Shown: positions 20,607 to 33,269 of the stretch, piece after piece
Layout of the letters: the number at the start of each line of letters is the position of its first letter
How positions within the stretch are numbered: position 1 is the stretch's first letter
NCBI GenBank assembly: GCA_038501625.1
Contig: JAZAYU010000081.1
Span: forward strand, 1,922,001 to 1,986,000
Reading direction: 5' to 3'
Source: Corbicula japonica
Lineage: Eukaryota; Mollusca; Bivalvia; Venerida; Cyrenidae
DNA: 64,000 nt
Position numbers and translations under genes: made by a program
Notes under the pieces: generated by a model
Seen by the model: only the letters and a program-made list of their open reading frames with translations
Told to the model about the DNA's origin: nothing
Databases searched by the model: none

Positions 20607-23201
20607 TTTCTGAAATTTCAATAGCCTCACACATTTCGATAAAACAATGACGAAATGAGTCAATAGTTCATTTCTTATATAGAATAAACTTGATTATCAA
20701 TTAAATACTTACCTGAAATTGGTTATATTATCATAAATCCATATATACTTGCCTTTATGTGTGATCATATTAACATTTAGATATTTCATACAAAATTAGA
20801 TGGGTGTTCAGTTGAACACTTGTGTTTCCTTCGAGTATTTTGACAGAAAAAAAACTTATAGTTTGATGAAGAAATATTTAGAAATGACAGAGATAAAGCC
20901 AACGTTTAGTTTTCTTGACAAAATGAAGTACAAAAAGGAACATAACTACATCAAAATTTATAACCTAAATATTTGGTTTCATAACGAACCTGTTGTCATA
21001 AGCAATATAATTTAAAACTATGAGGGCGCAATATTTAAAAATGCAAAATTAAAGACAATGTTTTCGTGACGGACTGACCGACGAACGGACAAAGCATTCC
21101 CTATTCATCTCATTATTCGAATACCCAGCAGTTGAACCGGGCTAGAAGGCATGGGCAGTTAAATGCATTTCTATGACTGCCCATACTGTCATACCGAGCC
21201 TGCAATATTTTGATATTTGTCGTGTTCTGTGGCTTTCAAAGTTCTTGTCCACCTATTGAAGACAAATACTTAAGGAGGCCTTTGCTACAAACTTTATCAT
21301 CAGGTAAATTTCACTGACGATTAATTAAATATAAATAAAACCCTTTCTATTGAAAAAAAACATTTATAATGGTGTCGTATTCCTTCTTTACAAATGCATA
21401 AAACAATTTCAGACAAAAATGACTTGTTTAAATGCAATTTTAATTTGACCATCCCAGAGACGCTACCTAAACTCTAAAGCAGACTCTTAATATTCAATAT
21501 TATAAGCATTAATGCTGACAAAACAATCTGTACAGCTAGAATGACTGTAGACAGGAAAGCATGTCAATGTCTCGGGCTAATAATGAAAATCATCAGCGTT
21601 ATATTGTATGATCTATTCGCACCTGACAAATTGTAAGAAACATTTCTAGCCGCCCTGCCATTATATAAAGCATAAACAAGCAAGTTGTGCCAGCAAAATC
21701 ATTTCGACACTTGTCGGAGAAACATATCTTCTATGAGGAAATTGCGAGAAAACGACTGTTTTCCTACCTACCACGGGAAACGTTGTGCAATTCTAGCAAT
21801 CCCATTGGTCTAGAGTAATCTCTATATGGAAACGACCTCTTCACGCGGAGGTTACTTTAGTCCAAGAGCCTCGCTTTCAGATCGCATTACAAATATGGCG
21901 TGCCGTAGTTGCGGAGATAGGGTTTCTCTGAGCGCTCCCCCTGTATACCTGTATCTATCTACCTGTACGAGGTTTTAATGTTCCAATAATAGCACAGACA
22001 TAGGTTTTCGAGTCCGTGTATTTCTTTTGAATTCTATGGCGTCTGAATCTTGTTGAGAGTTCGCCCTGAAGGAAGTCAGTGTTAGATTCTCGATTATTCC
22101 AACGTTCTGTAATTCTATGGGAATAGTTTCCACCTCGATATAGGTAAGCAAGGCACATTGCTTTTCTTTAGAGGTGGCGATTAATGATATATGACAGTTT
22201 AAATGCTTTAATCGATTTCAACTAACAATAGTTTATTTTCTACTGTGTAGACTAACCAGACGAATTTGAAATATCCGATACCGCATACAATTGAAAGTTA
22301 TGTAATGTTCTGAGTTTTCACAGTCGCTTAGCATGTTTAGTAATACCGCTGAATCTGGATACTTTAAATTTAATGCAGACTCTGAGCAAATAGTGCATTC
22401 TTGCAGTTAATGTGATCCCGCTGTTCATGACCGACTTTAGATGTGCCCTTCTGCCAAGTTATACTTTTGGTAATGTTTACAGTTTTTCACCGACACGCGA
22501 ATGTAATATATCCGATTGCCCCTTCACGTAAATTATACCAGGTGTTACTGTCTTAACGGCTAGTAAAATACAATTTCCAATTTTATTTTTTTAACCGGGT
22601 TCTTTCATAAAACAATTATTTTTTATTACACAAAAACAGTTAGTTTCTCAAAGGAATGTAATTAGAATTCAAGGGAGAGGATCGGTGTTACAGAAGCAGC
22701 GAGGATAATTTTCCATATAAAGACATTGCAAAAATTTAAGGTAGTGCATTAAAATCCTTACGGCATGGTGATGTCATGAAATGTATTAATAGTTTTGGGC
22801 CCTCTACAATGTTGATCTGACCCTATATATAACGTAGGAATAGAATTGGACGTCTCTAGAAGAGCAAGAGCTATCGTAGTTGGAGAAAGGGAGAGATAGT
22901 ACATTTAAGACCTATGATCGTATATTTTAATTTTAGATCGGCTGATATTTTCTAACCACCCCTCAATGGCAGATTTCGCAAATTCTATCTCTAACATGCA
23001 GGCGTAGGCTTCTTGAATATTATCTACGTGATACAGGTACATCATATAATACACATTCCTAATTGATATTTCATACATACCCTCTGTGAATAATGCAACT
23101 AGAATGTTCAGTGGTTTCCAGAAAATTTATTTTTGCTCAGTAACTGATATTTATCTCTCTGGACGACTAGCTTCCTTTGTAATTAGTGGTTAGCGATCCT
23201 C
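20607..23201. other. Intergenic DNA, no supported gene
   Basis: AT-rich. Contains one copy of a dispersed repeat at 21122-21242. Open frames at 20800-21015 (+) and 21955-22158 (-), about 70 codons each, have no recognisable domain. I cannot support them as genes. Confidence 0.55.
21122..21242 (-). repeat. Dispersed repeat, inverted copy of the 30.2/30.8 kb family
   Basis: The reverse complement reads CTTTGAAAGCCA, GAACACGACAAATAT, AATATTGCAGG, TGGGCAGT and CTAGCCC.GGTT in the same order as at 30190-30330 and 30850-30980, with moderate divergence. Confidence 0.7.
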
Positions 23202-23865
23202 TACGCAGTGAAGAGGCATTGTGTTTACGTGGATCACAGACAGAAACCAAGGCAGGTTCATACCGAAGCGTTACACGATTCATTGCTACATCATGTACAT
23301 ATGGCATACTTCACTGACAGTTAGTCATACTGCTAACTGGCAAAACTCACAATTATAAACATATGTTACATCGTTTTTGTTTTCAAAGAGTTCTTTATAT
23401 TTGCATAGGTGTCCCTAATGTTAAGAACGTTGTCGTAGAAAACGTTCATAACGCTTGTCTTTTATGTTCTATATGAGATATTAACGCCAACGTACTCGTA
23501 TATAATGCAAATGCGTAACATGTTTGGTGCAGTCTACTGCAATAAGTAGCATGTTCAAAGAAATACTTCAAAAGCTTCGAAATGTGTTAATAACGTAACG
23601 TAACGTATAAGATCTAAGAACGTGTTCCAGACGTCTTAGTACTCATAACTGCTTCTACGATATTGTCCTAACATAGGATATAGTATACATTTCTCAGCAT
23701 ATTGACTAAGAATGCTAAAGTGTTCATATTGGATTGGTCATGCTTAACGCGTTAATGTCAATATCCAAAATAACGTTTAACGTTAACGTTTTACATGTAA
23801 CGTCAATGAACCTGCCTTGGTTTCTGTTTGTGATCCAGGTAAACACAATGTCTCTTCACTGCGTA
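23202..23865. mobile_element. TIR element (664 bp), possible TA target site
   Basis: Terminal inverted repeats of about 58 bp (CGCAGTGAAGAGGCATTGTG... at the left; mirror GACATTGTGTTTACCTGGAT when the right end is reverse-complemented) share GGATCACARACAGAAACCAA and GGCAGGTTCAT. TA lies immediately outside both ends (23202-23203, 23864-23865), as in Tc1/mariner-type MITEs. The interior is non-coding and rich in AACGTT and TAACG words. Confidence 0.72.
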
Positions 23866-25012
23866 AAGCGTCAAATTTGTTCAAACGGTCTAAGAAAACG
23901 TTTTAGGTAGATGTATTTGTAAATCAACACAAGCTTGCTAGATACTTTGTCGGTAAAACATAAACTGCAATGCTTGAAAAAGGTTCCGCAATTCTAATCA
24001 GGCGGAAGCCAGTGACAAGAACTCCAAAGAACTTTTCTTGAAAACTTGACTTAAATTGTTCTCAGGTAAAAATCCATTGATTTCAGCTAACTTCTTTCAG
24101 AGAGCGCTCTTTGATTAGTGATAATAATTTCAATTTCTCAGCATTTTGATTTTTGATTTCCGCCCGATACTTAGATTTTCTCGAAATGTTACAGACCTCT
24201 CGAGATTATTGTAAAACGTTGAGCAAGTTATTAAACAAGTTTGTTTATTTGCCAACTACTTAATTCGACTTGGGAATAGAGAAGCATATTATCTTGCCTC
24301 TTAAGTTCACAGAAGTCATTATTTGATCCTGTTCATAGAGAAAAGATAACTATTAAACATAATTTAAGATTTTAATGCCTCAATATGCGTTGATTTTTTT
24401 TATAAATGATGACGGATATTGTTATTTCAACATATGTTACTGAAACAACTAGCAAAACTACTCGAACTGTTTAATACATGAATGTCAAGTGTTTAAAGAG
24501 TTTCAAAGCCAATACATGTTAGTGCTTCAACCGACAATAAATTTATAACTGGGCTTCAAATGTTTATTTCTAAAGGCGCTTTCATCCTGTTTTAAAACGA
24601 AATGACATCGTAGATGAATATCACTTGTTCGCCGTTAATACACACTTTATGTTGACATTCTATATTCAAAATTAACCGATACTATGTTACCGAACAAAAT
24701 AGTATTCATTTAATGATTTGAACATGGTATGTGGAAGGGTGAGGAGAAACATTTCTATAATACAGTCAGTATCTACAGAAGAGCCTTGGACAAAGGCCAG
24801 TAGGTCAAGATGGTCTTGCACATCTGTAGTTCTCCAGCAGACCAATTAGCACCCATAATGCCCAATTATGTGCTACATAATACCACCATGTTCTATCGCA
24901 TACTAATTAATTTGCCTCTACTAATTGATATACATCTGGTTGTGATGAAATCGTCTTCAATGCATGGACTTCACCGCAACAGTGTTTCCCATAGGCAAAT
25001 TGTCAATGGTGA
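23866..25012. other. Intergenic DNA
   Basis: No gene supported. The 81-codon frame at 24810-25055 has no recognisable domain and partly enters the left arm of the next inverted repeat. Confidence 0.5.
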
Positions 25013-25711
25013 CTTAAGGCATCGCCACAGTCCTCCCAATCCTATTCATCGATAAAATAAAAATCATCAAATCTCAGTAATGACAAAATGCCATTCAATG
25101 AAACTTTGCACAAATGAAGGTTACTAATGTATCTTTATTTTGCATACAGTAAGACAAAATAGAAAAGTAAAGAAACAAAGCTAGACCTAAAAATTCCTTG
25201 AATTCTATTTACATAAATTCACAAAAACTAGGCGATGCAGAACATAACTTTAAATTCCCTCGTGAGCACAATGATACTGACAAGAAAATGTTGTGTACTT
25301 TGTATAAAACGTTCAACTATTAAAAGAGAAATCAGTGATTGTCATCCGTTTACGCGACCAGGAAATTGAAGGTCAAACACACTTTTACTAATATCTTGTA
25401 AAGTTTACATTAGTAAATCATGAGGACACAATAAATTGTTGTCAGTATCATATTACTCATGTGGGCATTTAAAATGATGTTTTGTGTTCTTTAGTTTTTG
25501 TGAATTTATGTAAATAGAAGTTGAGGGAATTTTTGGATCTCGCTATTTTTCTTTACATTTCTTAAATGTCTTACCATCTGTAAAATAAAGATACATTAAT
25601 AACATACACTTGTGCAAAGTTTCATTTAACAGCATTTTGCCGTTATTGAGATTTTGATAATTTTCTTTTTAACGATGAATAGAATTGGGAGGAGTGTGGC
25701 AGGCCCTTAAC
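25013..25711. mobile_element. Large foldback element with arms of about 200 bp
   Basis: The left arm (about 25013-25230) and right arm (about 25488-25711) are reverse complements with scattered mismatches. Anchors are GCCACA.TCCTCCCAAT.CTATTCATCG at the outside (mirror ending TGTGGC at 25700) and AATTCACAAAAACTA / TTAGTTTTTGTGAATT at the inside. The loop is about 260 bp. No coding frame; a MITE or foldback is the likeliest class. Confidence 0.78.
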
Positions 25712-27035
25712 TTGAGCGATACTCCAACTATTATACAGACAGTCTCTACTTATTGGGGATAGAATTGCGAATCTAGGTGAAAGATGTCTCGTTCTTTTCT
25801 TAGTAGAATGTCAATATCAAATATATAGTAAGATAACCATATGTTAAAATTTACAGGCATTGTTCTCAATGGCCAGACCATCTTTGAGCTATGGTGACCT
25901 TGAACTTAAAGCTAGTAGCCAAGAAATGACAAATAATCTGTTGAGATCCGAACGATTACCGAGCCTACAGCGGCCGAAGATAATACCATGGGTTTCAAAC
26001 AAACCGCCTTAATTCTACGAGTTGTTGAACAGAATATAATTTCTACGAGTTGTTGAACAGAATATTAAATCTATGAGTTGTTGAACAGAATATTAAATCT
26101 ATGAGTTGTTGAATTTAATAATGAAGAGATATCATGAATGAACATTCTATGCGCCAACTAATTATTCAATACACAAAGTCATATCTATTTGCGAACATGT
26201 GCTGCTATTATATGAATTTAAAAAAGTAAATCTTGAAATTTCTCATTTGTTTTTTAGTCCAACCCCGCTCATATTTCACAAAATGTCTTTCTTACATAAT
26301 AACAGTTATAATTTTTTTTATAATTATTTGTTAATGTCTTATTGGTTCTAAGGCAACAGAAACTTAGAAAGTATTCTCAGATGGATAAAACTTTTAAGCA
26401 TACTTAGGTTGACCTTACGTGTCTGCCTGTTGTTTTAAAAATTGTACTACTATCTCTTATTAAGATAACAGTTGCCATACTTTTTACGACATTTTTATGT
26501 CACGATAGTAGTACTTGATATTGAATTACAATATGTTCATATTTTTGTATGTATTACCCTTGTGTACATGCTAAATGAAATATTTAGGGAAACGCAACAA
26601 CTTTTCTTAAGAATATGCCAGTAGACCCTTATTTAATCTACGGTATAAATACGCAAACGTTTCAAATCCTTATACTTGTACTGTATATATCATACCTCTA
26701 GTCAAGATTAAGCTTCTAGAGGAGTTTCATGAAGACTCGGCCTATCGGTCTCTTGAGATGCCTGATTTCTATCGAAGCGCGTCTGAAGTTGCATTTGTTT
26801 ATGCATCTCTGCTTTTCATATCAAGATCTTCCCTGCGATAAAACAATTTCAGAATATTTTGGTGCATTATGATAACGTAGGAAGATTATCGTGTCTCTTC
26901 TTACATTTTCACGTACAGGTAATAATCATCTTCTACACAGACCTATATTTTGTTGGTCGAAAGAGAAAACATTACTTACTACAAATTTTACATAAAAATA
27001 TTATGTATGGCTATATCACGTCCGGTTATCTGTGT
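25712..27035. other. Intergenic DNA with one small tandem repeat
   Basis: No gene supported. A 28-bp tandem repeat at 26015-26120 is listed separately. Confidence 0.55.
26015..26120. repeat. 28-bp tandem repeat, about 3.8 copies
   Basis: CTACGAGTTGTTGAACAGAA plus TATAATTT/TATTAAAT starts at 26015, 26043, 26071 and 26099. The last copy is truncated. Confidence 0.88.
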
Positions 27036-27039
27036 TCAA

Positions 27040-27130
27040 GGTTATAAAACTAAAAATGAAGACCAGTCTCTGATCTCAAGCATCTGATTGGCTGAAATGG
27101 AGACTAATCTCCAAACTCAATGTTATGATC
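27040..27130. repeat. GACCAGTCTC palindromic MITE, copy
   Basis: TTATAAAACTAAAAATGAAG, ACCAGTCTCTGATCTCAAGC, CTGATTGGCTGAAATGG and a terminal ATGATCTTGGACAC identify the family described at 63538-63680. The central palindrome is shortened. Confidence 0.7.
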
Positions 27131-27518
27131 TTGGACACAGGTCATGTACGACGATTTCTTATTACATGTAATTGTTTTCTGACATATGAAACTGTCATTC
27201 CATCATCTGTTTTATCTGTTAACATTGTTACACTGCTTTCCATATTTTACCATCGCGGAATAGCAGCTTACTAAAGGCAATTTGTAACGACGGCTACGCC
27301 CATGAGCCCTGTTTACATTCCTATTGATTTTTTCGTTTAAAAAAATTCGGTTCATTTTGCATGAACCGCATGACCCGTAATGACGTCAGTAACGTCATGG
27401 CTGTTACTATTGAAAACTCCCACGTATTACTTCCCCTTTTCACTTAATACTAATTTTTGAAAGCGTTTGACTTAAGTTTATTTAAAGAAAAAAAATGAAT
27501 AAAATGTAAATATAAGTA

Positions 27519-27664
27519 ATGATTCCTATTTGGTGCGGTTCATGCAGATTGGACGTGCACGCGAGAGCTGGCAAATTTACCATAAAGCGCTAGCGCGCTT
27601 TATGGATTTGCCAGCACTCGCGTGCACGTCCAATCTGCACGAACCGCACCAAAATAAGAATCAT
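27519..27664. repeat. Near-perfect 145-bp palindrome
   Basis: The two arms of about 70 bp meet near 27591 in GCGCTAGCGCGC with almost no loop. GGTGCGGTTC, GCAGATTGGACGTGCACGCG and CATAAAGCGC are all mirrored on the right. Few mismatches imply a recent insertion. The 97-codon frame that starts in it is a by-product of the palindrome. Confidence 0.9.
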
Positions 27665-27785
27665 TCCTTAAGTGTCCAAGATCATAAAACTAAATCAGAA
27701 GACCAGTCTCAAATCTCATTGGCTGAAATGGCAAGCATTCAACTGGTCTCCAGTTGTTGTTGTATGATATTGGACCCTGATCAGT
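27662..27785. repeat. GACCAGTCTC palindromic MITE, copy
   Basis: CCAAGATCATAAAACTAAAT, GACCAGTCTCAAATCTCATT, GGCTGAAATGGC, ACTGGTCTCCAG and a right end TATGATATTGGACCC. It directly follows the near-perfect palindrome at 27519-27664. Confidence 0.7.
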
Positions 27786-28655
27786 CTGCAAAGATGAGAA
27801 GTACACCCGCGACTACAGTTTAAGCAAAATGAACGTCTACACTGGTAAATAACGAGAGCTTTTAGTTCTCTGGTACAGTATCTATTTCATTTAACATTGA
27901 AAATGTGGAATAACTAATTTGTTTACAGAACATTGCAATAAATAGGCAAATGGGTTGGACTTCAAGTTTTTTCCAACACGAGTAGTCAGCCCGTCCCTTT
28001 TTATTACTATTAATATGAAACAAATATGGTACGTGTACAACACTATCATGGTTCTAACATATTCATATATTGCCTAGAGATAATGACATGAAAAAAGAAA
28101 GATTTGATGCGCCATCACGCGCCAAGCTGACGACCACGCACATCCGCAAACCCAGATCCTGCCATAAATAAAATATACAGCATAACGAACAGTGGTACCA
28201 GTGCATACCTCTTCTTTTGGTACACATGTACTTTACTTCAACTCTTTTGGTAAATACAAGTGGATTCTCATTTACAGAATATAGGGGTTTATCTAGTGTA
28301 AAATTTAGAATGTAAATATCTTTTTCAAAGAATCCGCTGAAGTGTTGGTAATGAAATTGAAGTCTTCAAATGGTTCCAGTTTATAAATTCTTTGAAATGT
28401 ATCCAAGCCTTATCTGTCGTCACCTGTTTTAAAACAGGATCCTATAGTCTAAAACAAGATGTAGCCTTCTGCTTGCAGTATTTATTACATATTTTCATGG
28501 AGCGATACGATGTGGCTGTTTAAACAGCTGGAAAATAATCTTTGATAAGATTTTCAATTGAATAATATTAAGCTCAATAAATTAAAAAGCGCACCGCCCA
28601 AGAAAATATTATATGTCACTTTTCTTGTATTTTCGTATTCTGTTTTACAAGCCCT
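27786..28655. other. Intergenic DNA
   Basis: I see no gene or clear repeat here. Confidence 0.5.
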
Positions 28656-28785
28656 GTACTGAAATTCCATTTTATGAAGCACATTTAATTATAATGTTGC
28701 TTTACGCAACCGAACAAAATATTATTAAATCAATGCAAAGAAACATTATAATTAAATGTGCTTCATAAAATGGAATATCAGTATC
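28656..28785. repeat. Hairpin element, 43-bp arms
   Basis: TACTGAAATTCCATTTTATG...ATAATGTT (28656-28698) is mirrored by AACATTATAATTAAATGTGC...ATCAGTA (28743-28785) with about one mismatch, around a 44-nt loop. A compact MITE-like foldback. Confidence 0.85.
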
Positions 28786-29473
28786 TAGGTTCAATAGGTT
28801 GGGAAATTGGTTATGCATCATTGAATTATTTACCCTGGAAGTGAATTGATTGCAAGCACAGATACCTTTTGATCGTGTTAGCCAAGTTTACTAGTAGGAA
28901 TGTTCCTTCCTGAATGCAAGAGTAAAGATTGTGAAAGTTCTACTAAAATTATCCTGTGACAAAAACAACTAAAGCTAACAAACAAAAAACAAATCAAACA
29001 GATAGTAGTACCGATATTGATGGCTTTTGTCGCCAAACTTTTCATGTGAAGTATATGTTCACAGTGAGATATAACATTCATTCAGCTCCAATTTTCTGGC
29101 ATAAACATTAAGTACGCAGGGAGGCGTCATTAAACTTAATACAGCTTCAATTATTTTAAGAATTTTGATTCACCATGCCTTCTATTTGGAATTCACATTC
29201 TTATTTTGACATTTTGTAGACCAAGATCACTTTTTGTAAGAAAATCTTATTTCCAGCGCAAGTGATTATCTTTTATGTAAATTTAATTGCAACAATGCAC
29301 ACGCTGCCTGGAAGACTGACAAGAGATAATGGAGAAGTCCATTTCTGATTGCATTTTCTAGTCTTGAAATAACTTTTTATCATTATATTGCCCAATTTAA
29401 AATAATGTCACGCGCAGAAAAATAGTCCATTCTATTTCAACAAGATGTTCTGTTCAGAAAGACGAACACGCAA
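28786..29473. other. Intergenic DNA
   Basis: No supported gene; the 67-codon minus frame at 28878-29081 is unremarkable. Confidence 0.5.
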
Positions 29474-29652
29474 GTGCAAAAAGTAAGTCTTTATATAAAA
29501 TATTTGTTGACTGCAAAATGCAAAAAGTAGGTTATCACGTAAAATATTTGTTGACAAAAAAGTGCAAAAGTAGGTCAACACGTAAACCTATTTGTTGACT
29601 GCTAATTGCAGAGAAGGTCAACACTTAAAATATATATATATATTTGTTGACT
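29474..29652. repeat. Tandem repeat of about 52-57 bp, 3-4 copies
   Basis: Units share TGCAAAAAGTAGGT..A.CACGTAAAATATTTGTTGAC, with four ATTTGTTGAC boxes between 29504 and 29652. The last unit holds a (TA)n stretch. Confidence 0.75.
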
Positions 29653-30033
29653 TAGACATTATAGGGTTTCTATTACACGCCAATACAAACCCGATTGGGG
29701 AAACAACGCACCGGGAAACAGTCAAACATCGAGATTAACGGGCGCAGTGGCTTAACGAATTTCAACTTTAATGGAAGTATTTTTAGAGGTTTATTTATGT
29801 CAATGGTACAATTTAAAATTAGCTTTTAAGACTGAGTTTACAAATGCATAAAACAAAGAAAAAAGTGAGTTAAATCCCGCACTTCTGTGCATGGTGCAAT
29901 GGTCTGTAAGACTTTCTCATAAACAAAATGTTTACGATGTGCATTTCACTTTGAAAATAATTGTAAGCTTGCGCTGGGAAACGAACGCATACTGCGACAG
30001 CACTTAGTCTGATAACGTCGAACACCCAGCATG

Positions 30034-30049
30034 GACCCCCCCCCCCCCC
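30034..30049. repeat. Poly-C tract
   Basis: A run of about 14 C in otherwise mixed sequence, a likely site of length variation or sequencing error. Confidence 0.7.
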
Positions 30050-30180
30050 CACCACCCCAAACAAAAGGTTGCACGGATAACCCTGATTACAGTGACCATC
30101 ATCGTGTCACACTGAAAACCTATTGTAAATTAAAGATGAACGGTCGTATGGCGGAAAGTACTAAAATCCTTCATGCTTGG

Positions 30181-30454
30181 AATAGATGAAAAGGGAACTT
30201 TGAAAGCCATCGAACACGACAAATATGAAAATATTGCAGGTTCGGTTTGAATGAGCCTGTTCATGGGCAGTAATGGAAATGCAAATTACTGCCCACGCCG
30301 CCTAGCCCCGGGTTGAGCGCAACTCAATATTTACACCAATAAACAGTACAATTTTTACCATCCCAAACGATGGTGTGCATATGGCGGTGAACATGAAACC
30401 TTCAATGTGGTATTTTCAGATTAATACCATTCCTTGTTCAGCGGCGTATGGTCC
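30181..30454 (+). repeat. Dispersed repeat, copy 1 of a 653-bp-spaced pair
   Basis: About 270 bp (GGAACTTTGAAAGCCA... to GCGGCGTATGGTCC) is repeated at 30834-31093 with few changes. It includes GCAAATTACTGCCCACGCCG and a small hairpin (GGGCAGTAATGGAAATGCAAATTACTGCCC). Confidence 0.88.
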
Positions 30455-30833
30455 CCAGATAAAAGAATGGGTTTGCCCTAAACGAGAAAAAAATTTGGGG
30501 AACTAAACAGAATAGAATTTTGACAGGGGATCTTAGAATATAAATCCTGTATATCACAGACAACGCCAAAGGCAAAATTTAAAACGTAGGAAGTATATCC
30601 TTGGGGGTGATTGAACAGTATCCGAATCAATATTGGCTGGGAAATCGAAACCACCCATTTCAAAACTGGCCGAAATAATAAAACAAAGTAATTTTAGAAG
30701 TACTATTAACAAAGTACATAAGTATCGTGTTCAACGACCTTCAAAGGACGTAATTGATAACAGCACTGATTGAATGTACGGGGAGACTTTTTACAGCCGC
30801 CACACGGCAAAAACAACGCTACTGTGATATTGA

Positions 30834-31093
30834 AATAGATGAAAGAAAAGGGAACTTTGAAAGCCATTGAACACGACAAATATGAAAATATTGCAGGTTC
30901 GGTTTGATTGAGTCTGTTCATGTGCAGTAATGCAAATGCAAATTACTGCCCACGCCGCCTAGTCCCGGGTTGAGCGCAACTCAATATTTACACCAATAAA
31001 CAGAACAATTTTGACCATCCCAAACGATGGTGTTCATATGGCGGTGAACATGGAACCTTCAATGTGGTATCCATGTTCAGCGGCGTACGGTCC
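30834..31093 (+). repeat. Dispersed repeat, copy 2
   Basis: A direct copy of 30181-30454, missing a short stretch before GTTCAGCGGCGTACGGTCC. About 380 bp of unrelated DNA separates the two. A more diverged inverted copy lies at 21122-21242. Confidence 0.88.
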
Positions 31094-32385
31094 GTGTTAT
31101 TATGTCCCAAATGGTCATCCCTCTTGCTTAAGTTATGTCAGTCAAAACTGATGGTCTAGCCGGAAACAGAACCAACTGGACAATCAGTGCTAAATCTGTT
31201 GAGATGTGTTCAGACTTGAGGTCATATTAAAGTCCAGTTAATTGATATGTTATTTAATGACCAAGAAGAAAAAAGTGTAGTAACGGTTGTGCCGGCTGAT
31301 CTGTATTTTAACTGGTCACGTGTGATGGAAGACGTATCTATGATGTAAAGAGTTTTCAAGTATGTCACGAATCCCTTTTTTCGAAATATTTTTCAGTCAC
31401 AAAGTTCTAGTAAGAAAATGGTTACGTGCATTATTTACTGCAACTAATACCAATAAATTTATTTAATCTGCCAACGAAAGGTTGTTATTAATACTGAGAA
31501 TTAATACTGAGATGCATCACACTGTCTAATATAAACAAAGACCTGTGAGATGCTTAATATATTCTAATACAATCTGAGATGCTTGATATATTGTAATACA
31601 TTCTATGATAAATGAAGGAGGATTCAACGATTTTTTTCCAATTCGCAAGACATTTAAAATCCGGTATATCACTTCAGTTTTAATTTCGGATTAGATTTTA
31701 ATAGCGCTACCTTATCATAAACCAACAATTAATAATTGCTGGGGTTTAAATGTTAAATATTGGATCTCAAGGTCAACTTACATTATATTCAGCTGAACCA
31801 GGCATTCGTACAGATTACCATGACGTTCATTCAAGCTGGGCTTATCAGCTTCTATTTTACATATCATTGTAGAATTTCAACGTGCGGCGTCTTGTAATGT
31901 TTTATTATCACCGACTTAGAATAGAAAACATCATTTTTCTTTGAGAAGAGCTCTGAGTTATTAGAAAAGGAAACAGGCAGATAAACCATTTACCTGTTTT
32001 TGTAAACTTACAACCCATCAGTCTTTCATCTTAGAATGACATGGTGTTCAATAATATTTTTAGAAAATTCCTCATGAAAACTAAGAAGTTGTGTGATGTT
32101 TTCTAAACCAAAGCGATTTCTTCAGAATTGTGGAAAGATTAGTTTTTTAAATCAATGCGTGTAAAAATCGGTTGGAGATATATCTAAATTTTACATTTCA
32201 TCGTCATTTACAGCGAAACCCGCTATTTAAGTCACTTTTATTGATTTTTTTCAAGATTTATTGTATAAATTTTATAATTTTGTTTATAACGGAAAGCTGT
32301 ATGGTTTTAATCAATGAACTGTCTTCTTCTAGTTTTAATCCTTCTTTTCAGCTCTTCTTCTTCTGTCTTCTTCCTTTGTTGGGTT
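31094..32385. other. Intergenic DNA
   Basis: No gene supported. Around 31480-31600 the short words ACTGAGA and TGAGATGCTTRATATATT recur, a weak local repeat. Confidence 0.5.
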
Positions 32386-32580
32386 GAACAGGGGCTATTT
32401 TCATGTATACATGCACTGTATATCTAAACATAAATTTACTATCAGTGTGTCAGTGAAAGCATGTCATTTCAGCCATTTAATGCTCCCAAAATGCCAAATT
32501 TACGGCTATTTAGTGTCGGCCATTGTCTCTGTAGCCCGAGAAGGAACATTCAGTGGTGTGTATTTAGAGGTCGTTGGCCG
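32386..32580 (+). repeat. Dispersed repeat, copy A (pair with 38046-38255)
   Basis: CTAAACATAAATTTACTATC, AGTGTGTCAGT, AGCCATTTAATGC, CTATTTAGTGTCGGCCATTG and AGCCCGAGAAGGAACATTC all recur in the same order at 38046-38255. Confidence 0.8.
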
Positions 32581-33002
32581 ATTTGTTAAAAGTTGACAGT
32601 GCGAAAGGAATATCGGCCTTTATTACGGCGAAAGTTCGAGGAAAGATAAAACTAGAATTTTTACGGAAAGACAAAAAGAATAATTTTCGTTAAATGAAAA
32701 TTCGCGCGTCTTACTACATACGAAATCTGTTAAAAACATTAATGAAAAACGAAATATTCGTTCACATCAGAGTTTAAAAATTTTCTTAGTACTTCTTACA
32801 AGAAAAACCGATAACTTCATAGCTACTGATTCTGATTGATTCTAATATTTCAACACTTCTAGCACATGTTGAAGGTAAGTTTTTGTTTGCAAACTACTTC
32901 AACTAAGCTAAAGCAGGAGCATCGTTTTTTGTAGCATGGCAGTTTTCAGTAGCGGTTTATTACAAAACCATCTGATAGGCATTTTGTTGGCAGATATTTC
33001 GC

Positions 33003-33269
33003 GTATAATGCGAAGTATAGAGTGTTGGAGTGGAGTGTTGGAGTGGAGTCTGGAGTCCGACCTTGGAGTTGAACATTGGAGCTGAAATATTGAAGCTTGA
33101 TTTAGAGTGGTCTTGAAATTATTTTTGTTTCAATTTTGATTGTATTATGTAGAAAACGGGAAAATAAACAAAAAAATCAACAACAATAATCCCATATTTT
33201 TAAGGGACTAACTTCAGACTCCACTCCAACAATCCACTCTATATTTTATACTATGCCGATATTTCGCCA
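33003..33269. repeat. Inverted repeat with GGAGTGGAGT motifs
   Basis: The left arm (GATATTTCGCGTATAATGCG...TATAGAGTGTTGGAGTGGAG) is mirrored by CTCCACTCCAACAATCCACT...GCCGATATTTCGCC at the right. The left arm carries an extra tandem GTGTTGGAGTGGA copy. Confidence 0.72.

Noticed and set aside
27530..27823. 97-codon frame starting in the palindrome
   Set aside because: Half of it is translation of the two palindrome arms and the rest of a MITE.
30181..31093. LTR retrotransposon
   Set aside because: The interior is only about 380 bp with no gag-pol, primer site or TG...CA ends.
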